From contig JAHEFB010000017.1 of the NCBI GenBank assembly GCA_024640405.1, positions 1-64,000 on the forward strand: a stretch of DNA of 64,000 nt, written 5' to 3'. This document shows positions 54,153 through 63,748 of the stretch, in pieces (the first letter of the stretch is position 1; the number at the start of each line of letters is the position of its first letter). The stretch is from Alphaproteobacteria bacterium. Its GTDB lineage: Bacteria > Pseudomonadota > Alphaproteobacteria > Rhizobiales > Aestuariivirgaceae. Under the pieces are notes generated by a model. That model saw only the letters and a list, made by a program, of their open reading frames with translations. It was not told the DNA's origin and ran no database searches. The translations under genes were made by a program, and so were the position numbers.

Positions 54153-54719
54153 ATGCTTACCAATCCAGATTGCATAAAACCCTTCAACCACAATGATGCT
54201 GCACTTGTTGCACAGTCGGAAGCCCTTTTGGATCGGGCATTCGGCATTGGCAGGCGGACCAAGACTTCCTACCGGTTGCGAGAAGGTGAACTTCCGGTGG
54301 AAGGGTTGAGTTTCGGTCATTTTCACAGTGATGGACTGGCGGGTTCTGCGCTGCGGGCTGTTATCAGTTTCTGGCACTTGCGCATCGGTGATGAGGGTCA
54401 TAATGCAATCATGCTCGGGCCAATCGCGGTTGAACCGCATTTGCAGGGCATAGGACTGGGGGCGGCGCTGATTCGCCATTCCCTTGGACAGGCCGCACTA
54501 CTCAACCATCAACTGGTCATTCTTGTCGGAGATGAACCTTACTATTCCCAGTTCGGATTTTCACGGGTTCCGGATGGACGATTGATCTTACCAGGACCGG
54601 TGGATCCGGACAGATTGCTGTTTCGCAATTTGATGCCAGGGGCCTTTGACAATGTCGGTGGTCTGGTGCTGTCTCCATCACGATTTGACTCCAGGACGAG
54701 CCCGGAGGCGAACTCATAA
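54153..54719 (+). CDS. GNAT-family N-acetyltransferase
   Basis: The 188-residue protein resembles YhbS-type acetyltransferases: IMLGPIAVEPHLQGIGLGAALI contains the acetyl-CoA binding motif A (QGIGLG), and LVGDEPYYSQFGFSRVP the motif B. No fused domain is seen. The acceptor is unknown. It stands alone, followed 121 bp later by a small membrane protein gene. Confidence 0.88.
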   Translation: MLTNPDCIKPFNHNDAALVAQSEALLDRAFGIGRRTKTSYRLREGELPVEGLSFGHFHSDGLAGSALRAVISFWHLRIGDEGHNAIMLGPIAVEPHLQGIGLGAALIRHSLGQAALLNHQLVILVGDEPYYSQFGFSRVPDGRLILPGPVDPDRLLFRNLMPGAFDNVGGLVLSPSRFDSRTSPEANS

Positions 54720-54840
54720 ACACGCAGTTGCATAGTTCAATCCTGTGAAGCGGAAAATGCCGGCTTGAGATTTCGGGCTGATATCTCTTTTGACCTTGTA
54801 GCGTAACAGTGCATCGAGAACACATCGCCGGAGGAAAAAG

Positions 54841-55092
54841 ATGAGCACTATGCTGGATGTAATTCGGTTTCGAATCATGATTGCCCCCTACCTTCTGGAG
54901 ATACTTTTCTGGTGTGGTGCAGCCGGGACGGTTTACGGATCATACTGGCTGTATCAGCACGATAACTGGGTGTGGTGGATCGCTTTGGTGTGCGGCACAT
55001 TGGCGACCCGCGTTGTCTTCGAGTTTGGGCTGCTGGCCTTCCGAAGCTATGAACGCCTGGTCGAGATTCGAGATAGCCTGACTGCCAAGTGA
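54841..55092 (+). CDS. Small membrane protein (DUF4282-like)
   Basis: The 83-residue protein has two hydrophobic helices with a basic C-terminal tail (YERLVEIRDSL), matching the size and layout of DUF4282 proteins. A GGAGGAAAAAG site is directly before the ATG. Function is unknown. An isolated end of the dispersed repeat begins 4 nt after its stop codon. Confidence 0.7.
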   Translation: MSTMLDVIRFRIMIAPYLLEILFWCGAAGTVYGSYWLYQHDNWVWWIALVCGTLATRVVFEFGLLAFRSYERLVEIRDSLTAK

Positions 55093-55095
55093 ATA

Positions 55096-55113
55096 TAGTC
55101 AGTTCCTTTGGTA
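55096..55113. repeat. Solo terminal repeat of the MITE-like family
   Basis: TAGTCAGTTCCTTTGGTA is identical to the right terminal repeat of the copy at 52022-52271. No other part of the element is present nearby, so it is a remnant or a partial excision product. It lies in the 35-bp gap between two convergent genes. Confidence 0.6.
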
Positions 55114-55127
55114 TGACGAGAAGCGCT

Positions 55128-57209
55128 CTACCGGCCTTCACGATACCAGGTCAGCGAGACCAGCAGTAACAGAGCTGCCAGAGCCAGCAATGTTGCGAAC
55201 ATCGGAAATGCGCCTATGGACAAAACTCGATAGGTGTTGTTGTTCTTTAAGCCGAGCCACCCTGACCCTGCCATTGACCGCCCCGGACTCACTTTGGCTA
55301 TTCGCGGCAGCGTCATCGTACCCGGACGGCCATCACTGGAGATAAATCGCGCAGAAGCCTTGGTGCTGAGCGCCAGCGGGTTCAGTTTTCCGGTGGTGGC
55401 AAACAGATCCGTGGCTTCGCGGGGATCAACCGTACCGATGGCCGTTACCGCTTCCAGTTCACCGTCGGACAGACGATGCAAACCTGCTTCGGAAGCTTCC
55501 AGTTTGCCACGCCAGATGCCGGGTTGTACCTGTTCCAGGTCTACTTGCCGGGAGTCACCCGAAGGCAAGGTCACTGTAACGGTGCTGACCTCTTCGCCCA
55601 TTGTGTTGCGCTGGACAATCAACTGGGTACCGGCCTGGGTGCCGGACAGGGCCTCTTCCTCCAGCTGCGGTTCCTTCATCAGCCAATGGGCCATTCGCCT
55701 GAGCATTTCAGCCTGCGGGCCGCCGCCTTCAAAACCGCGCGCCCACAACCAGGCATGGTCAGACATGAGCTCTGCAACACGACCCTTACCGACCCGTGCC
55801 AGCACCATGAGCGGACGGTCGCCGGTCCCCGACATGACGATGTCGCCATTGCGAACCTCGGAATCAATGATGCGAAACCATCGTCCCCATTCCGGCTCGG
55901 TTTTACCGGCACCTGCCAGTCCCCTTACGACCGGATGGCGTTCGCCCTTCTTGGTGATACGCGCCTTGAACGGTCCGACGGTCACCTCGCCCGTGGGCAT
56001 GGCAGGCAGAACCGATGACAATGGTGTACGGTAAATGCTGGTGGCCTGCGCATAGTCTGGGCCCGCTGCCACAAGGACGGCACCGCCTTTTTCCACATAG
56101 TCGGCAATGTTGGCGAGATAAGTAACCGGCAGCACACCGCGGCGTTCGTAGCGATCGAATATTATCAGATCAAATTCTGCAAGTTTTTCGACAAACAGTT
56201 CACGGGTCGGAAAGGCGATCAGTGACAGTTCGTTTATGGGAGTCCCGTCCTGCTTTTCCGGTGGCCGCAAGATGGTGAAGTGCACCAGATCAACCGACGT
56301 GTCTGCCTTCAGCAGGTTTCTCCAGGTGCGTTCACCCGGATGAGGCTTACCTGATATGAGCAACACCCGCAGTCTGTCCCTGATGCCCTTGGTGACAACA
56401 AGTGCCCGGTTGTTTCGAATGGTCAGTTCGCCGTTCAACCGGGACGCGGATAATTCAACGATGTTGTCTCCACCATGGGTAATTTCCAGCTCCATTTCCG
56501 TCTCGACACCGCTTTGCGCGGTTACTGTACCAATAACCACGCCGTCGACCGCGATTGTGACCAGTACGGACTGACCTTTCGCTGTGCCATGGTCCTCGAC
56601 GATGAACCGCAAAGCCTGACTTTGTCCGACGATACCAAACTTGGGAGATTGGGTGAGCTTGATGGTGCGATCAATTTCACCTTTCTTGCCGGTCACGAGG
56701 GCGTGCAACGGCCCGTTATAGCCGAGTTGTTCCATGTCGGCTGGAATGTCGTGCACCTGCCCGTCGGTGATCATGATGGTGCCGGCGTAGCGCTCGGGAG
56801 GAATGTCTGACAAAGCCTGGCGCAGTGCGGTGAATGCCAGGGTGCCTTCGTCAGCAGAAGTTATGCCGGAGCGCACTTCAACCTGCCGTACTTCGAGGTT
56901 TGCAGTTGCACCAAGCCGCTTGCGCATTTCCGCTTCAGCCGCATCGGTCAGGGCGATGCGGTCTGCGATAGTCTGGCTCTGGCTGCGATCGGTTACCAGT
57001 ACCGCGATGTCGGGCAAATTTTCACGCTCTTCACGCAGCAGAACCGGGTTGAACAACGCCAGCAGCAAAACCGCGGCGCTCAATCCCCTCAACAAGGCTC
57101 CGCGTGCGTGCGCCAGCAGTCCTGCCATTATCAGGAGACCGGCAATCGTGCCCAGGCCGATTGCCAGCCATACCGGCACAAGTGGTTGGAAATCCATGGT
57201 CCATTGCAT
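55128..57209 (-). CDS. Large membrane-anchored protein of the MoxR-DUF58 cluster
   Basis: The 693-residue protein has two N-terminal hydrophobic helices, a domain with VLVTDRSQSQTIADRI and IMITDGQVHD that looks like a VWA-type fold, a glutamine-amidotransferase-like part (GGAVLVAAGPDYAQ), and a C-terminal hydrophobic helix. It resembles the last gene of MoxR-DUF58-DUF4159 clusters. An ATG five codons in is an alternative start. The cluster is widespread in alphaproteobacteria and its role is not established. Confidence 0.7.
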   Translation of the reverse strand: MQWTMDFQPLVPVWLAIGLGTIAGLLIMAGLLAHARGALLRGLSAAVLLLALFNPVLLREERENLPDIAVLVTDRSQSQTIADRIALTDAAEAEMRKRLGATANLEVRQVEVRSGITSADEGTLAFTALRQALSDIPPERYAGTIMITDGQVHDIPADMEQLGYNGPLHALVTGKKGEIDRTIKLTQSPKFGIVGQSQALRFIVEDHGTAKGQSVLVTIAVDGVVIGTVTAQSGVETEMELEITHGGDNIVELSASRLNGELTIRNNRALVVTKGIRDRLRVLLISGKPHPGERTWRNLLKADTSVDLVHFTILRPPEKQDGTPINELSLIAFPTRELFVEKLAEFDLIIFDRYERRGVLPVTYLANIADYVEKGGAVLVAAGPDYAQATSIYRTPLSSVLPAMPTGEVTVGPFKARITKKGERHPVVRGLAGAGKTEPEWGRWFRIIDSEVRNGDIVMSGTGDRPLMVLARVGKGRVAELMSDHAWLWARGFEGGGPQAEMLRRMAHWLMKEPQLEEEALSGTQAGTQLIVQRNTMGEEVSTVTVTLPSGDSRQVDLEQVQPGIWRGKLEASEAGLHRLSDGELEAVTAIGTVDPREATDLFATTGKLNPLALSTKASARFISSDGRPGTMTLPRIAKVSPGRSMAGSGWLGLKNNNTYRVLSIGAFPMFATLLALAALLLLVSLTWYREGR

Positions 57210-57216
57210 GGTGTGT

Positions 57217-60081
57217 TTACTGCCCCAATCGTTCCAGCAAAGCGGGCACGTGGACCTGGTCTGCCTTGTAATTGCCGGTCAGCGCATACATCATTACGTT
57301 GACACCGGTGCGCCAGGCAAATTCACGCTGGCCTTCTCCGCCAGGTGATACGGGAAAGCGCGGATTGCCAGCCGCATCAGTTGCCCACGCGGCCGCGTAA
57401 TCGTTGGAACCGATGATTATTGAACTGACGCCATCGCTGGCGGCAGCCTGAATACCCGATTCTCCCGAAGTGCGGGCCTCGACCCACAATTGTCCACCTG
57501 CCCAGCGTCCGGGGAAGGCCTGCAGCAGATAAAATGCCCGGGTCATGACGTGACCGTCCGGCACCGGTTCAAGCGCCGGCACGTCAAGCCGGTCAAGGAT
57601 GCCGCGCAGGGCGATAGTTGAAGGTGACGGTGAACCGGTCAAAGATGCCGTTGATACATTGTCATCGCGGGTGTCGAAGAAAATGGTGCCGCCGTTTTTC
57701 ATATAGTCCGAAAGTTTTGCGAGCAGCGCATCATCGGGTGGTTTTGCGTTGGCCAGGACCGGCCAGTAAATGACCGGGAAGAACACGATGACGTCGCGCT
57801 GCAAGTCGATTGCCACGGGGTCCGCGGGCTCAATCGAGGTGCGCTGCTGCAAGACCCGGCCCAATCCTTCGAGGCCCATTCTTGAGGTAGCGTCCACTTC
57901 CATATCGCCGGTCAATACGAAGCCTATTCGGGTCTGCAGACTTGATTGCATGGCAAACTGGTCTGCCGCATTGAGGTTCTGGGAACTGGTGGTTTCCTGT
58001 GCGGATGCCGGCGGCGGACCGACAGCACACATGGTGATTGCCAGGAACGCCAGAACCGGAGAAACAAGGGCGCTGCGCCCGGTCATTCGTGCTGCTGCAC
58101 CGGTCAGGTACAACATGGCCAGGCAATCAAGAATAAACAGCAGCATGGCGGCTGCGAACAACCAGCCCGCCAACTCGGTTGGACGGGCGCGTTCATAACT
58201 GGACACCGAGAAAGCCGACGGCAAACCACTCAGCGCCTTCAGACTTTCACCGGCCGCATCAAGGTTGAGCGCATGGCGGGCACCGCCTCTGCTGTAAATG
58301 CCCGCGGGATGAACCGGTGTCGGCTGCATCTTGAAAAACGCGTCGGATTCAACCGGAGCCGCACTGACCGCGGGGGCGGTCAGTTCTCCGAAACCGTTGA
58401 GGCTGCGAACCGGGGTAAACGCCCCCTGACTGGCACTTGCCGCAGATGCATTTACGGCGGCTGAGCCTGTTGCGTCGGCATTCAGGCTGCCCGCCGCCGG
58501 TGCAATGTCGGCGATTCGTTTGAGCATCTCCACAAACAGGCCTGTTAACGGCAGGTTCGACCAGTCGGCATTTGCCGTGACATGGAAAAGCACAACCAGG
58601 CCCTTGCCCTGCGTTCGGGCTGTCACCAGAGGGGTACCGTCATCGAGACTTGCCCAGACCAGCCCGGGCAGGGTGGCCGACGGTTCGGCAAGAACCTGGC
58701 GGGTTACCTTGATCGACTTATCAACGGGCAGGCCGGCAAATGGTGTCTTTTCGGCAAATGGAGCCAATCCCTGAGGTTGTTCCCAGCTTAGTGCTGAGCC
58801 CAGGGACCGGCCGCCGCTGCGCAGTTCGACTGGCACCAGTCCGTCATGGCCGCCGGCCAACCGAGGTCCGGCAAACCGGACCACGATGCCACCATTTTCC
58901 ACCCAGGTATCGAGGGATGTCACATTGCTCTCTCCCAGCACTCCAATGTCTGCCAGCACCATCATTGAGGTGCCGGATTTCAATGCCGACTTGATGCCGT
59001 CCACGGAGGCAATCTCGGATATTTCAGCGCTGGGCTGCAGAGCGCGGCTGACATAGTACAATGGCGACAGAAGCGGTTGCTCAAGCTCTTGCGACGCACC
59101 TGACAACATGGCGACGGACTTCCGGCGCCAACGGTCATCGAACAGATACACGCCGGCGGCCGAGCGACTGTTGGTAATCTCGATACGCGATGCTTCGTTG
59201 CGCAATTCCAGCGGAAGCTCGATTGCGGCCGTGGCTGTCGTCTGGCCTGCAACAAATACAAGCGGTGCTTCCGCCAGGGCCCGGCCATTGAGGGAACGGA
59301 CAGTAATCTGCTGGGTTCTGGTATCACCGCTGTCCGTTCTTTCGGCGGACAGTTTCAGCTTCGACGCCTGCAATTCGGGTACGCGAAGAGCAGAAGGAAT
59401 CCGGGCCGGTTCAGGCAGCAACACTTCAACTCGCGCATTGCCACCTCCCAAACTGCCGAGCAGGTCTACAAACTCGCCGTCATCAGTATCTGCGACGCCG
59501 TTGCTGAGCCACAGCACCCGCAGATTTGCAGTGTCGCCAAATGCCGCGGCAAGCTCACGACCCAGCAGCTTACGCTTCGGAGACAGCGCCCCGGGGACCA
59601 TTGCGGCAGCCGCTTTCTGGGTACTTGCGGCATCGGCCAGGTTCAACTGGCGCGCAACCGAGGATCCCGTAGTTCCCGTTACGGCTGTAGGCGCACCGGC
59701 ACGTTGTGCCTCGCTCAACAGGTCGCGGATCAGGTCCTGACGGGCTTGCCAGTCAGGTGCCGACGCCCAGCCGTCGTCTGCAATAATCAACAAGGGATCC
59801 GCTGATCTGTCGCGGACGCCTGAGGCATTCAACATCGGTCCTGCAACACCCAGGATAATAGCCGTCGCCATGGCCAGCCGTATCAAAAGCACCCACCAGG
59901 GTGTGTGTTGCGGCTGTTCCTCCGGCGAAATCAGATCCAGCAACAGACGGTAGGGCGGGAACTTGACCTGTTGCGGTTTTGGCGGGGTGAAGCGCAACAG
60001 CCACCAGATTACCGGCAATGCCAAGAGGCCTGCCAGCGCCAGCGGTGTGGTGAATACCAGTCCTGTCAGCAATGCGGACAT
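57217..60081 (-). CDS. DUF4159 / BatA-like membrane protein
   Basis: The 954-residue protein begins with a BatA-type N-terminus (two helices, PLALAGLLALPVIWWLLRFTPP, then SPEEQPQHTPWWVLLIRL), a large soluble VWA-like region, a second pair of helices near 640-690, and a C-terminal DUF4159 domain (FFDTRDDN and FYLLQAFPGRWAGG). It is 7 bp from the next gene and 3 bp from the DUF58 gene, so it is cotranscribed. A periplasmic or membrane stress role is assumed for such sets, not shown. Confidence 0.85.
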   Translation of the reverse strand: MSALLTGLVFTTPLALAGLLALPVIWWLLRFTPPKPQQVKFPPYRLLLDLISPEEQPQHTPWWVLLIRLAMATAIILGVAGPMLNASGVRDRSADPLLIIADDGWASAPDWQARQDLIRDLLSEAQRAGAPTAVTGTTGSSVARQLNLADAASTQKAAAAMVPGALSPKRKLLGRELAAAFGDTANLRVLWLSNGVADTDDGEFVDLLGSLGGGNARVEVLLPEPARIPSALRVPELQASKLKLSAERTDSGDTRTQQITVRSLNGRALAEAPLVFVAGQTTATAAIELPLELRNEASRIEITNSRSAAGVYLFDDRWRRKSVAMLSGASQELEQPLLSPLYYVSRALQPSAEISEIASVDGIKSALKSGTSMMVLADIGVLGESNVTSLDTWVENGGIVVRFAGPRLAGGHDGLVPVELRSGGRSLGSALSWEQPQGLAPFAEKTPFAGLPVDKSIKVTRQVLAEPSATLPGLVWASLDDGTPLVTARTQGKGLVVLFHVTANADWSNLPLTGLFVEMLKRIADIAPAAGSLNADATGSAAVNASAASASQGAFTPVRSLNGFGELTAPAVSAAPVESDAFFKMQPTPVHPAGIYSRGGARHALNLDAAGESLKALSGLPSAFSVSSYERARPTELAGWLFAAAMLLFILDCLAMLYLTGAAARMTGRSALVSPVLAFLAITMCAVGPPPASAQETTSSQNLNAADQFAMQSSLQTRIGFVLTGDMEVDATSRMGLEGLGRVLQQRTSIEPADPVAIDLQRDVIVFFPVIYWPVLANAKPPDDALLAKLSDYMKNGGTIFFDTRDDNVSTASLTGSPSPSTIALRGILDRLDVPALEPVPDGHVMTRAFYLLQAFPGRWAGGQLWVEARTSGESGIQAAASDGVSSIIIGSNDYAAAWATDAAGNPRFPVSPGGEGQREFAWRTGVNVMMYALTGNYKADQVHVPALLERLGQ

Positions 60082-60084
60082 GCG

Positions 60085-61014
60085 CTACCCTGCCTTTACC
60101 AGTGCCGTGTCGCTGGTGCGCTGTGATAGGCGGGCATACAAAGATGCCAGTAACGGATGCGGCGACTGGTCTGTGTGATGCACGACGAATGTCCAGCCGA
60201 GTTGCCGTGCCAGCTGCCGGAGTCCCTCGCGGTGCCTGGCAAGCGCGGCTATATAGTCCTGTCTAAGGGTTTCCGCACGCCCCGCGATCAGCTTGTCGCC
60301 GGTTGTCATTTCGATGAATTGTGTTCGACCATGGTAGGGGAGGGTTTCTTCTGCCGGGTCGGTGATCTGGACAATGTGGCCATGCAGCCCGGCGTCCGCG
60401 ATGTCACCCAGCCGGGAACGCAACTGATCCAGCGGGTCCAGAAAATCCCCGAACAGGACACAACTGGCATGGCGCGGCAAGGCCACTTCCGGTGGCAGCG
60501 ATTGACGCCTTGCTTCCTGGTCAGCTTCGCCTGCGTACCACGCCGCCATGCGCCGCAACACGAGGCGTGTATGGCCCGGTGCCTGAGGCCAGCCGAGTAC
60601 GCCCACACGTTCTCCTGCGCGAATTGCCAGTGTCGCGACGGTCAGCGCCAGCACTGCAGCTCGCTCGCGTTTGGTCGTACTGGCCAGATTCGACACGAAA
60701 TCCATGCCAGCCGTCTGGCTCGCCCAGACAAACAGTGTGTTGGTTGCGGCCCACTCGCTTTCGCGAATCAGTGTCTTTCCCGCTCGGGCGGTTTTGCGCC
60801 AATCGATTCTTGAAATGGAATCGCCGGGTGAATACGGCCGGTACTGCCAGAAATCCGATCCGGGTCCGGTTCGCCTGCGTCCGTGAGCGCCGTGCACGAT
60901 TGCGTTGGCAATGCGATCTGCCTGAATCAACAATGATGGATAGGCACTGGCCAACCGGTCAGCGGATCCGCGAAGTCCTGCTGCATCGGGTAAAACTGAC
61001 GTCATTCCGGCCAA
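60085..61014 (-). CDS. DUF58 domain protein
   Basis: The 309-residue protein has the DUF58 hallmark RTGPGSDFWQYRPYSPGDSISRIDWR near residue 45 and a downstream VWA-like fold (LFVWASQTAGMDF, VLFGDFLDP). It normally works with a MoxR ATPase, encoded just upstream. No membrane helix is evident. The start at 61014 gives the usual length. Confidence 0.93.
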   Translation of the reverse strand: MAGMTSVLPDAAGLRGSADRLASAYPSLLIQADRIANAIVHGAHGRRRTGPGSDFWQYRPYSPGDSISRIDWRKTARAGKTLIRESEWAATNTLFVWASQTAGMDFVSNLASTTKRERAAVLALTVATLAIRAGERVGVLGWPQAPGHTRLVLRRMAAWYAGEADQEARRQSLPPEVALPRHASCVLFGDFLDPLDQLRSRLGDIADAGLHGHIVQITDPAEETLPYHGRTQFIEMTTGDKLIAGRAETLRQDYIAALARHREGLRQLARQLGWTFVVHHTDQSPHPLLASLYARLSQRTSDTALVKAG

Positions 61015-61063
61015 TCCGTGTTTTCCTTTGAAATGAATTGCATGAAATTTGCGGGTTCGGACC

Positions 61064-62065
61064 CTAAGACCTGATTGGTTCAGTGAGTTTGCTGATTACA
61101 TTGTTTATGGTGACCCCGTCGGCGCGTGCGGAAAAAGTTATTGCCATGCGATGGCGCAGTACCGGCGCCGCCAGCGCGATCACATCGTCCAGCGAGGGAG
61201 ACAGTCTGCCGTCCAGCAGGGCTCTTGCCCTGACGCCCAACATCAGCGACTGGCTGGCTCGCGGACCCGGGCCCCACGAAATTGTTTCATTTGCATAGTC
61301 TGAACCGTTCGGACCGGGCCGGGCAGAACGGACCAGTTCAAGAATGGCATCGGCAACTTTCTCACCAACAGGAATTGTTCGCGTCAACCTTTGCGCTCTC
61401 ATCAAATCTTCGCGTGAGAACACATTTGTCACCTCTGCCTCGTCATTTCCGGTCGTGGCAAACAACATGCGGCGTTCCGATTCCAGGTCTGGATATGGAA
61501 CGTTGATTTCCAGAAGGAAACGGTCGAGTTGCGCTTCGGGCAACGGGTAGGTGCCTTCCTGTTCAATCGGATTTTGCGTCGCCAGTACATGAAAAGGTGA
61601 CGGCAGGTCGTAGCTTTGACCACCTATGGTAACGTGGTGTTCCTGCATCGCCTGCAGCAACGCGGACTGGGTACGCGGGCTGGCCCGGTTGATCTCGTCC
61701 GCCATCAGCAGTTGGCAGAACACCGGACCCTTGACGAAGCGAAACTGGTGGCGACCGGTATCGCCTTCATCCAGCACTTCGGAACCAAGAATATCGGCAG
61801 GCATCAGGTCAGGCGTGAACTGGATGCGCTTTTCGTCGAGACCCAGCACAGTGCCCAGGGTAACCGCCAGTTTGGTTTTGGCCAGGCCTGGTGCGCCGAC
61901 CAACAAGGCATGACCGCCGCCGAGAATCGCTATCATCGCCTGGCGAATTACGTCGTCCTGGCCAAAAATTACTGTGTTTATCGAGGCCAGGGCCTCATTC
62001 AGCCGCTCAGCGGTGGTCTCGAGATCATCGAGGATTTTGGCATCAGCGTTTGTAACATTACTCAT
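61064..62065 (-). CDS. MoxR-family AAA+ ATPase
   Basis: The 333-residue ATPase has Walker A GAPGLAKTK near 58, Walker B LLMADEINRASPRTQ and the sensor region ATQNPIEQEGTYPLPEAQLDRF. It is the first gene of the minus-strand set and likely acts as a chaperone on the DUF58/VWA partners. About 50 bp separate it from the DUF58 gene. Confidence 0.95.
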   Translation of the reverse strand: MSNVTNADAKILDDLETTAERLNEALASINTVIFGQDDVIRQAMIAILGGGHALLVGAPGLAKTKLAVTLGTVLGLDEKRIQFTPDLMPADILGSEVLDEGDTGRHQFRFVKGPVFCQLLMADEINRASPRTQSALLQAMQEHHVTIGGQSYDLPSPFHVLATQNPIEQEGTYPLPEAQLDRFLLEINVPYPDLESERRMLFATTGNDEAEVTNVFSREDLMRAQRLTRTIPVGEKVADAILELVRSARPGPNGSDYANETISWGPGPRASQSLMLGVRARALLDGRLSPSLDDVIALAAPVLRHRMAITFSARADGVTINNVISKLTEPIRS

Positions 62066-62513
62066 GGGAAGTCGGAACCTTGCGTTTTGTATATGCTAAC
62101 CGGAATCGCTAACATGAATTCACCATACGACAATAACAGTGGCCGCAACATGGTAGTTGGCACCAGGACTCATTAATCTTGCGCAATTATGTTTGAAGGA
62201 AAACACTTGAATGATGTTGAAATGAACACAGGACTGGTTTTTGAACGTGTTCGAACATTTCTCAACATCAGACAGGTGAACTCCGTCAAACCCGCGCGGC
62301 GGGATCTGTTTTGCCTCTGACATTGTCGATAGGCTTTCAAATCAATACAGTTGCCTTTGGCCGTTTGCTGTTCCAGACGCAGAATTCACTCCCGCAGAAT
62401 GGATAACATTAATTGGTACAGTCCCCAGAGCAAGTTACCATGATGTAACGATGACGCTTCACTGTTGGACCGTTTCGTGGTTCACAATGTCGTTAGCTGA
62501 TTGAGATGATGAC
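62066..62513. other. Divergent intergenic region (MoxR / DUF1285)
   Basis: This 448-bp region separates the divergent moxR and DUF1285 genes. It is AT-rich and probably holds both promoters. No gene, repeat copy or conserved structure was recognised. Confidence 0.4.
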
Positions 62514-63101
62514 GTGATCGAAATGCACACCATACGTGGTCTTGATGCCATTCCGGCTGCCGACATGCCGGTTCGTGATCCGGTGCCGGTGGATTCGTGG
62601 CATCCTGAGTTTTGTGCGCCGATTGATATTGCAATTGATGTGGACGGCAACTGGTTTCACGATGGCTCGCCGATCCGCCGTGCAGGGCTGGTTGCCTTGT
62701 TCGCATCGATCTTGCGGCGTGAACCGGATGGCGATTACGTGCTGGTCACGCCGGTTGAAAAGCGAACGATCAAGGTTGCTGATGTGCCGTTTGTGGCAGT
62801 GGACATTGCGGTCACCGGAACCGGTATGGCACAAAAAGTCACTCTTACCACCAATACCGGGGATGTGATTACTATCGGGCCGGATCACCCGATGCGATTT
62901 GCCGAGGGGGCTGCGGCTAGCGGCATAGCATTGCCCTACACGACCGTGAGGGGAGGTCTTGAGGCCAGAATCTCTCGTGCCGTGTTTCCGGATTTGGTGG
63001 CGGCTGGTTGTGTTGCCGGCCACAAGGGAGATAACTGGTTTGGAGTTTGGTCTTCGGGACATTTCTGGCCGATGATGCGGGCTGACGAGGCTGGTGCGTA
63101 A
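62514..63101 (+). CDS. DUF1285 domain protein
   Basis: The 195-residue protein shows the DUF1285 layout, with a WHPEFCAPIDIAIDVDGNWFHDG N-terminal segment and a FVAVDIAVTG strand. It starts at GTG 62514; an ATG three codons later is possible. It is followed by nudix and cca genes 5 bp and 1 nt apart, a frequent alphaproteobacterial order. Function is unknown. Confidence 0.88.
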   Translation: MIEMHTIRGLDAIPAADMPVRDPVPVDSWHPEFCAPIDIAIDVDGNWFHDGSPIRRAGLVALFASILRREPDGDYVLVTPVEKRTIKVADVPFVAVDIAVTGTGMAQKVTLTTNTGDVITIGPDHPMRFAEGAAASGIALPYTTVRGGLEARISRAVFPDLVAAGCVAGHKGDNWFGVWSSGHFWPMMRADEAGA

Positions 63102-63106
63102 TTCAT

Positions 63107-63748
63107 ATGGCCGTTTACTCGCAAGACTGGTTTCGCAAACATGCTGCACCGCGGCTGCACAGCCATATTCCAGCTGAAGCAATTGACGACGATTTGCCCG
63201 CATTGCGGTCGGACGAAGACCTCAATGACGGGATTATTCTGAAAACAGGGGAGAGTTACCGCGCTGCTGCGGTTTTGGTCGGATTGCTGGAACGCGATGG
63301 GGAGTTGCATGTGCTGCTGACGCAGCGATCCGAAGAATTGCCGACGCATGCCGGCCAGATCGCTTTTCCCGGTGGCAAGATCGATGCAGGAGATGCGGGC
63401 CCCGTTGCATGTGCCCTGCGCGAAACATTCGAAGAAACCGGGGTTTCGCCGGAGTTCGTGGAGCCGGCAGGGTTTCTCGATGTCTACCAGACGGGGACCG
63501 GGTTTCGTATTGTGCCGGTGGTGGGGTTGTTGAGACCGGGTTTTGCCCTGGTACCGGAACCCGGTGAGGTTAGCGAGATTTTTGATGTTCCCCTGGCGCA
63601 TTTCATGGAGCCGGCCAATCATCTTCGACATTCCAGGGTATGGCAGGGCCGCGAGCGGCAGCATTACGCCATGCCTTACGGGGAGCGATACGTCTGGGGG
63701 GCAACCGCGGGAATGTTGCGCAACCTGCATGACAGGATAACCAGGTAA
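63107..63748 (+). CDS. CoA pyrophosphatase (NUDIX)
   Basis: The 213-residue enzyme splits CoA or its derivatives into phosphopantetheine and ADP. The CoA-type motif LTQRSEELPTHAGQIAFPGGKID precedes the NUDIX box GGKIDAGDAGPVACALRETFEETG with intact acidic residues. It overlaps the cca start by one base. The call is by motif and by genomic position, both consistent. Confidence 0.9.
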   Translation: MAVYSQDWFRKHAAPRLHSHIPAEAIDDDLPALRSDEDLNDGIILKTGESYRAAAVLVGLLERDGELHVLLTQRSEELPTHAGQIAFPGGKIDAGDAGPVACALRETFEETGVSPEFVEPAGFLDVYQTGTGFRIVPVVGLLRPGFALVPEPGEVSEIFDVPLAHFMEPANHLRHSRVWQGRERQHYAMPYGERYVWGATAGMLRNLHDRITR

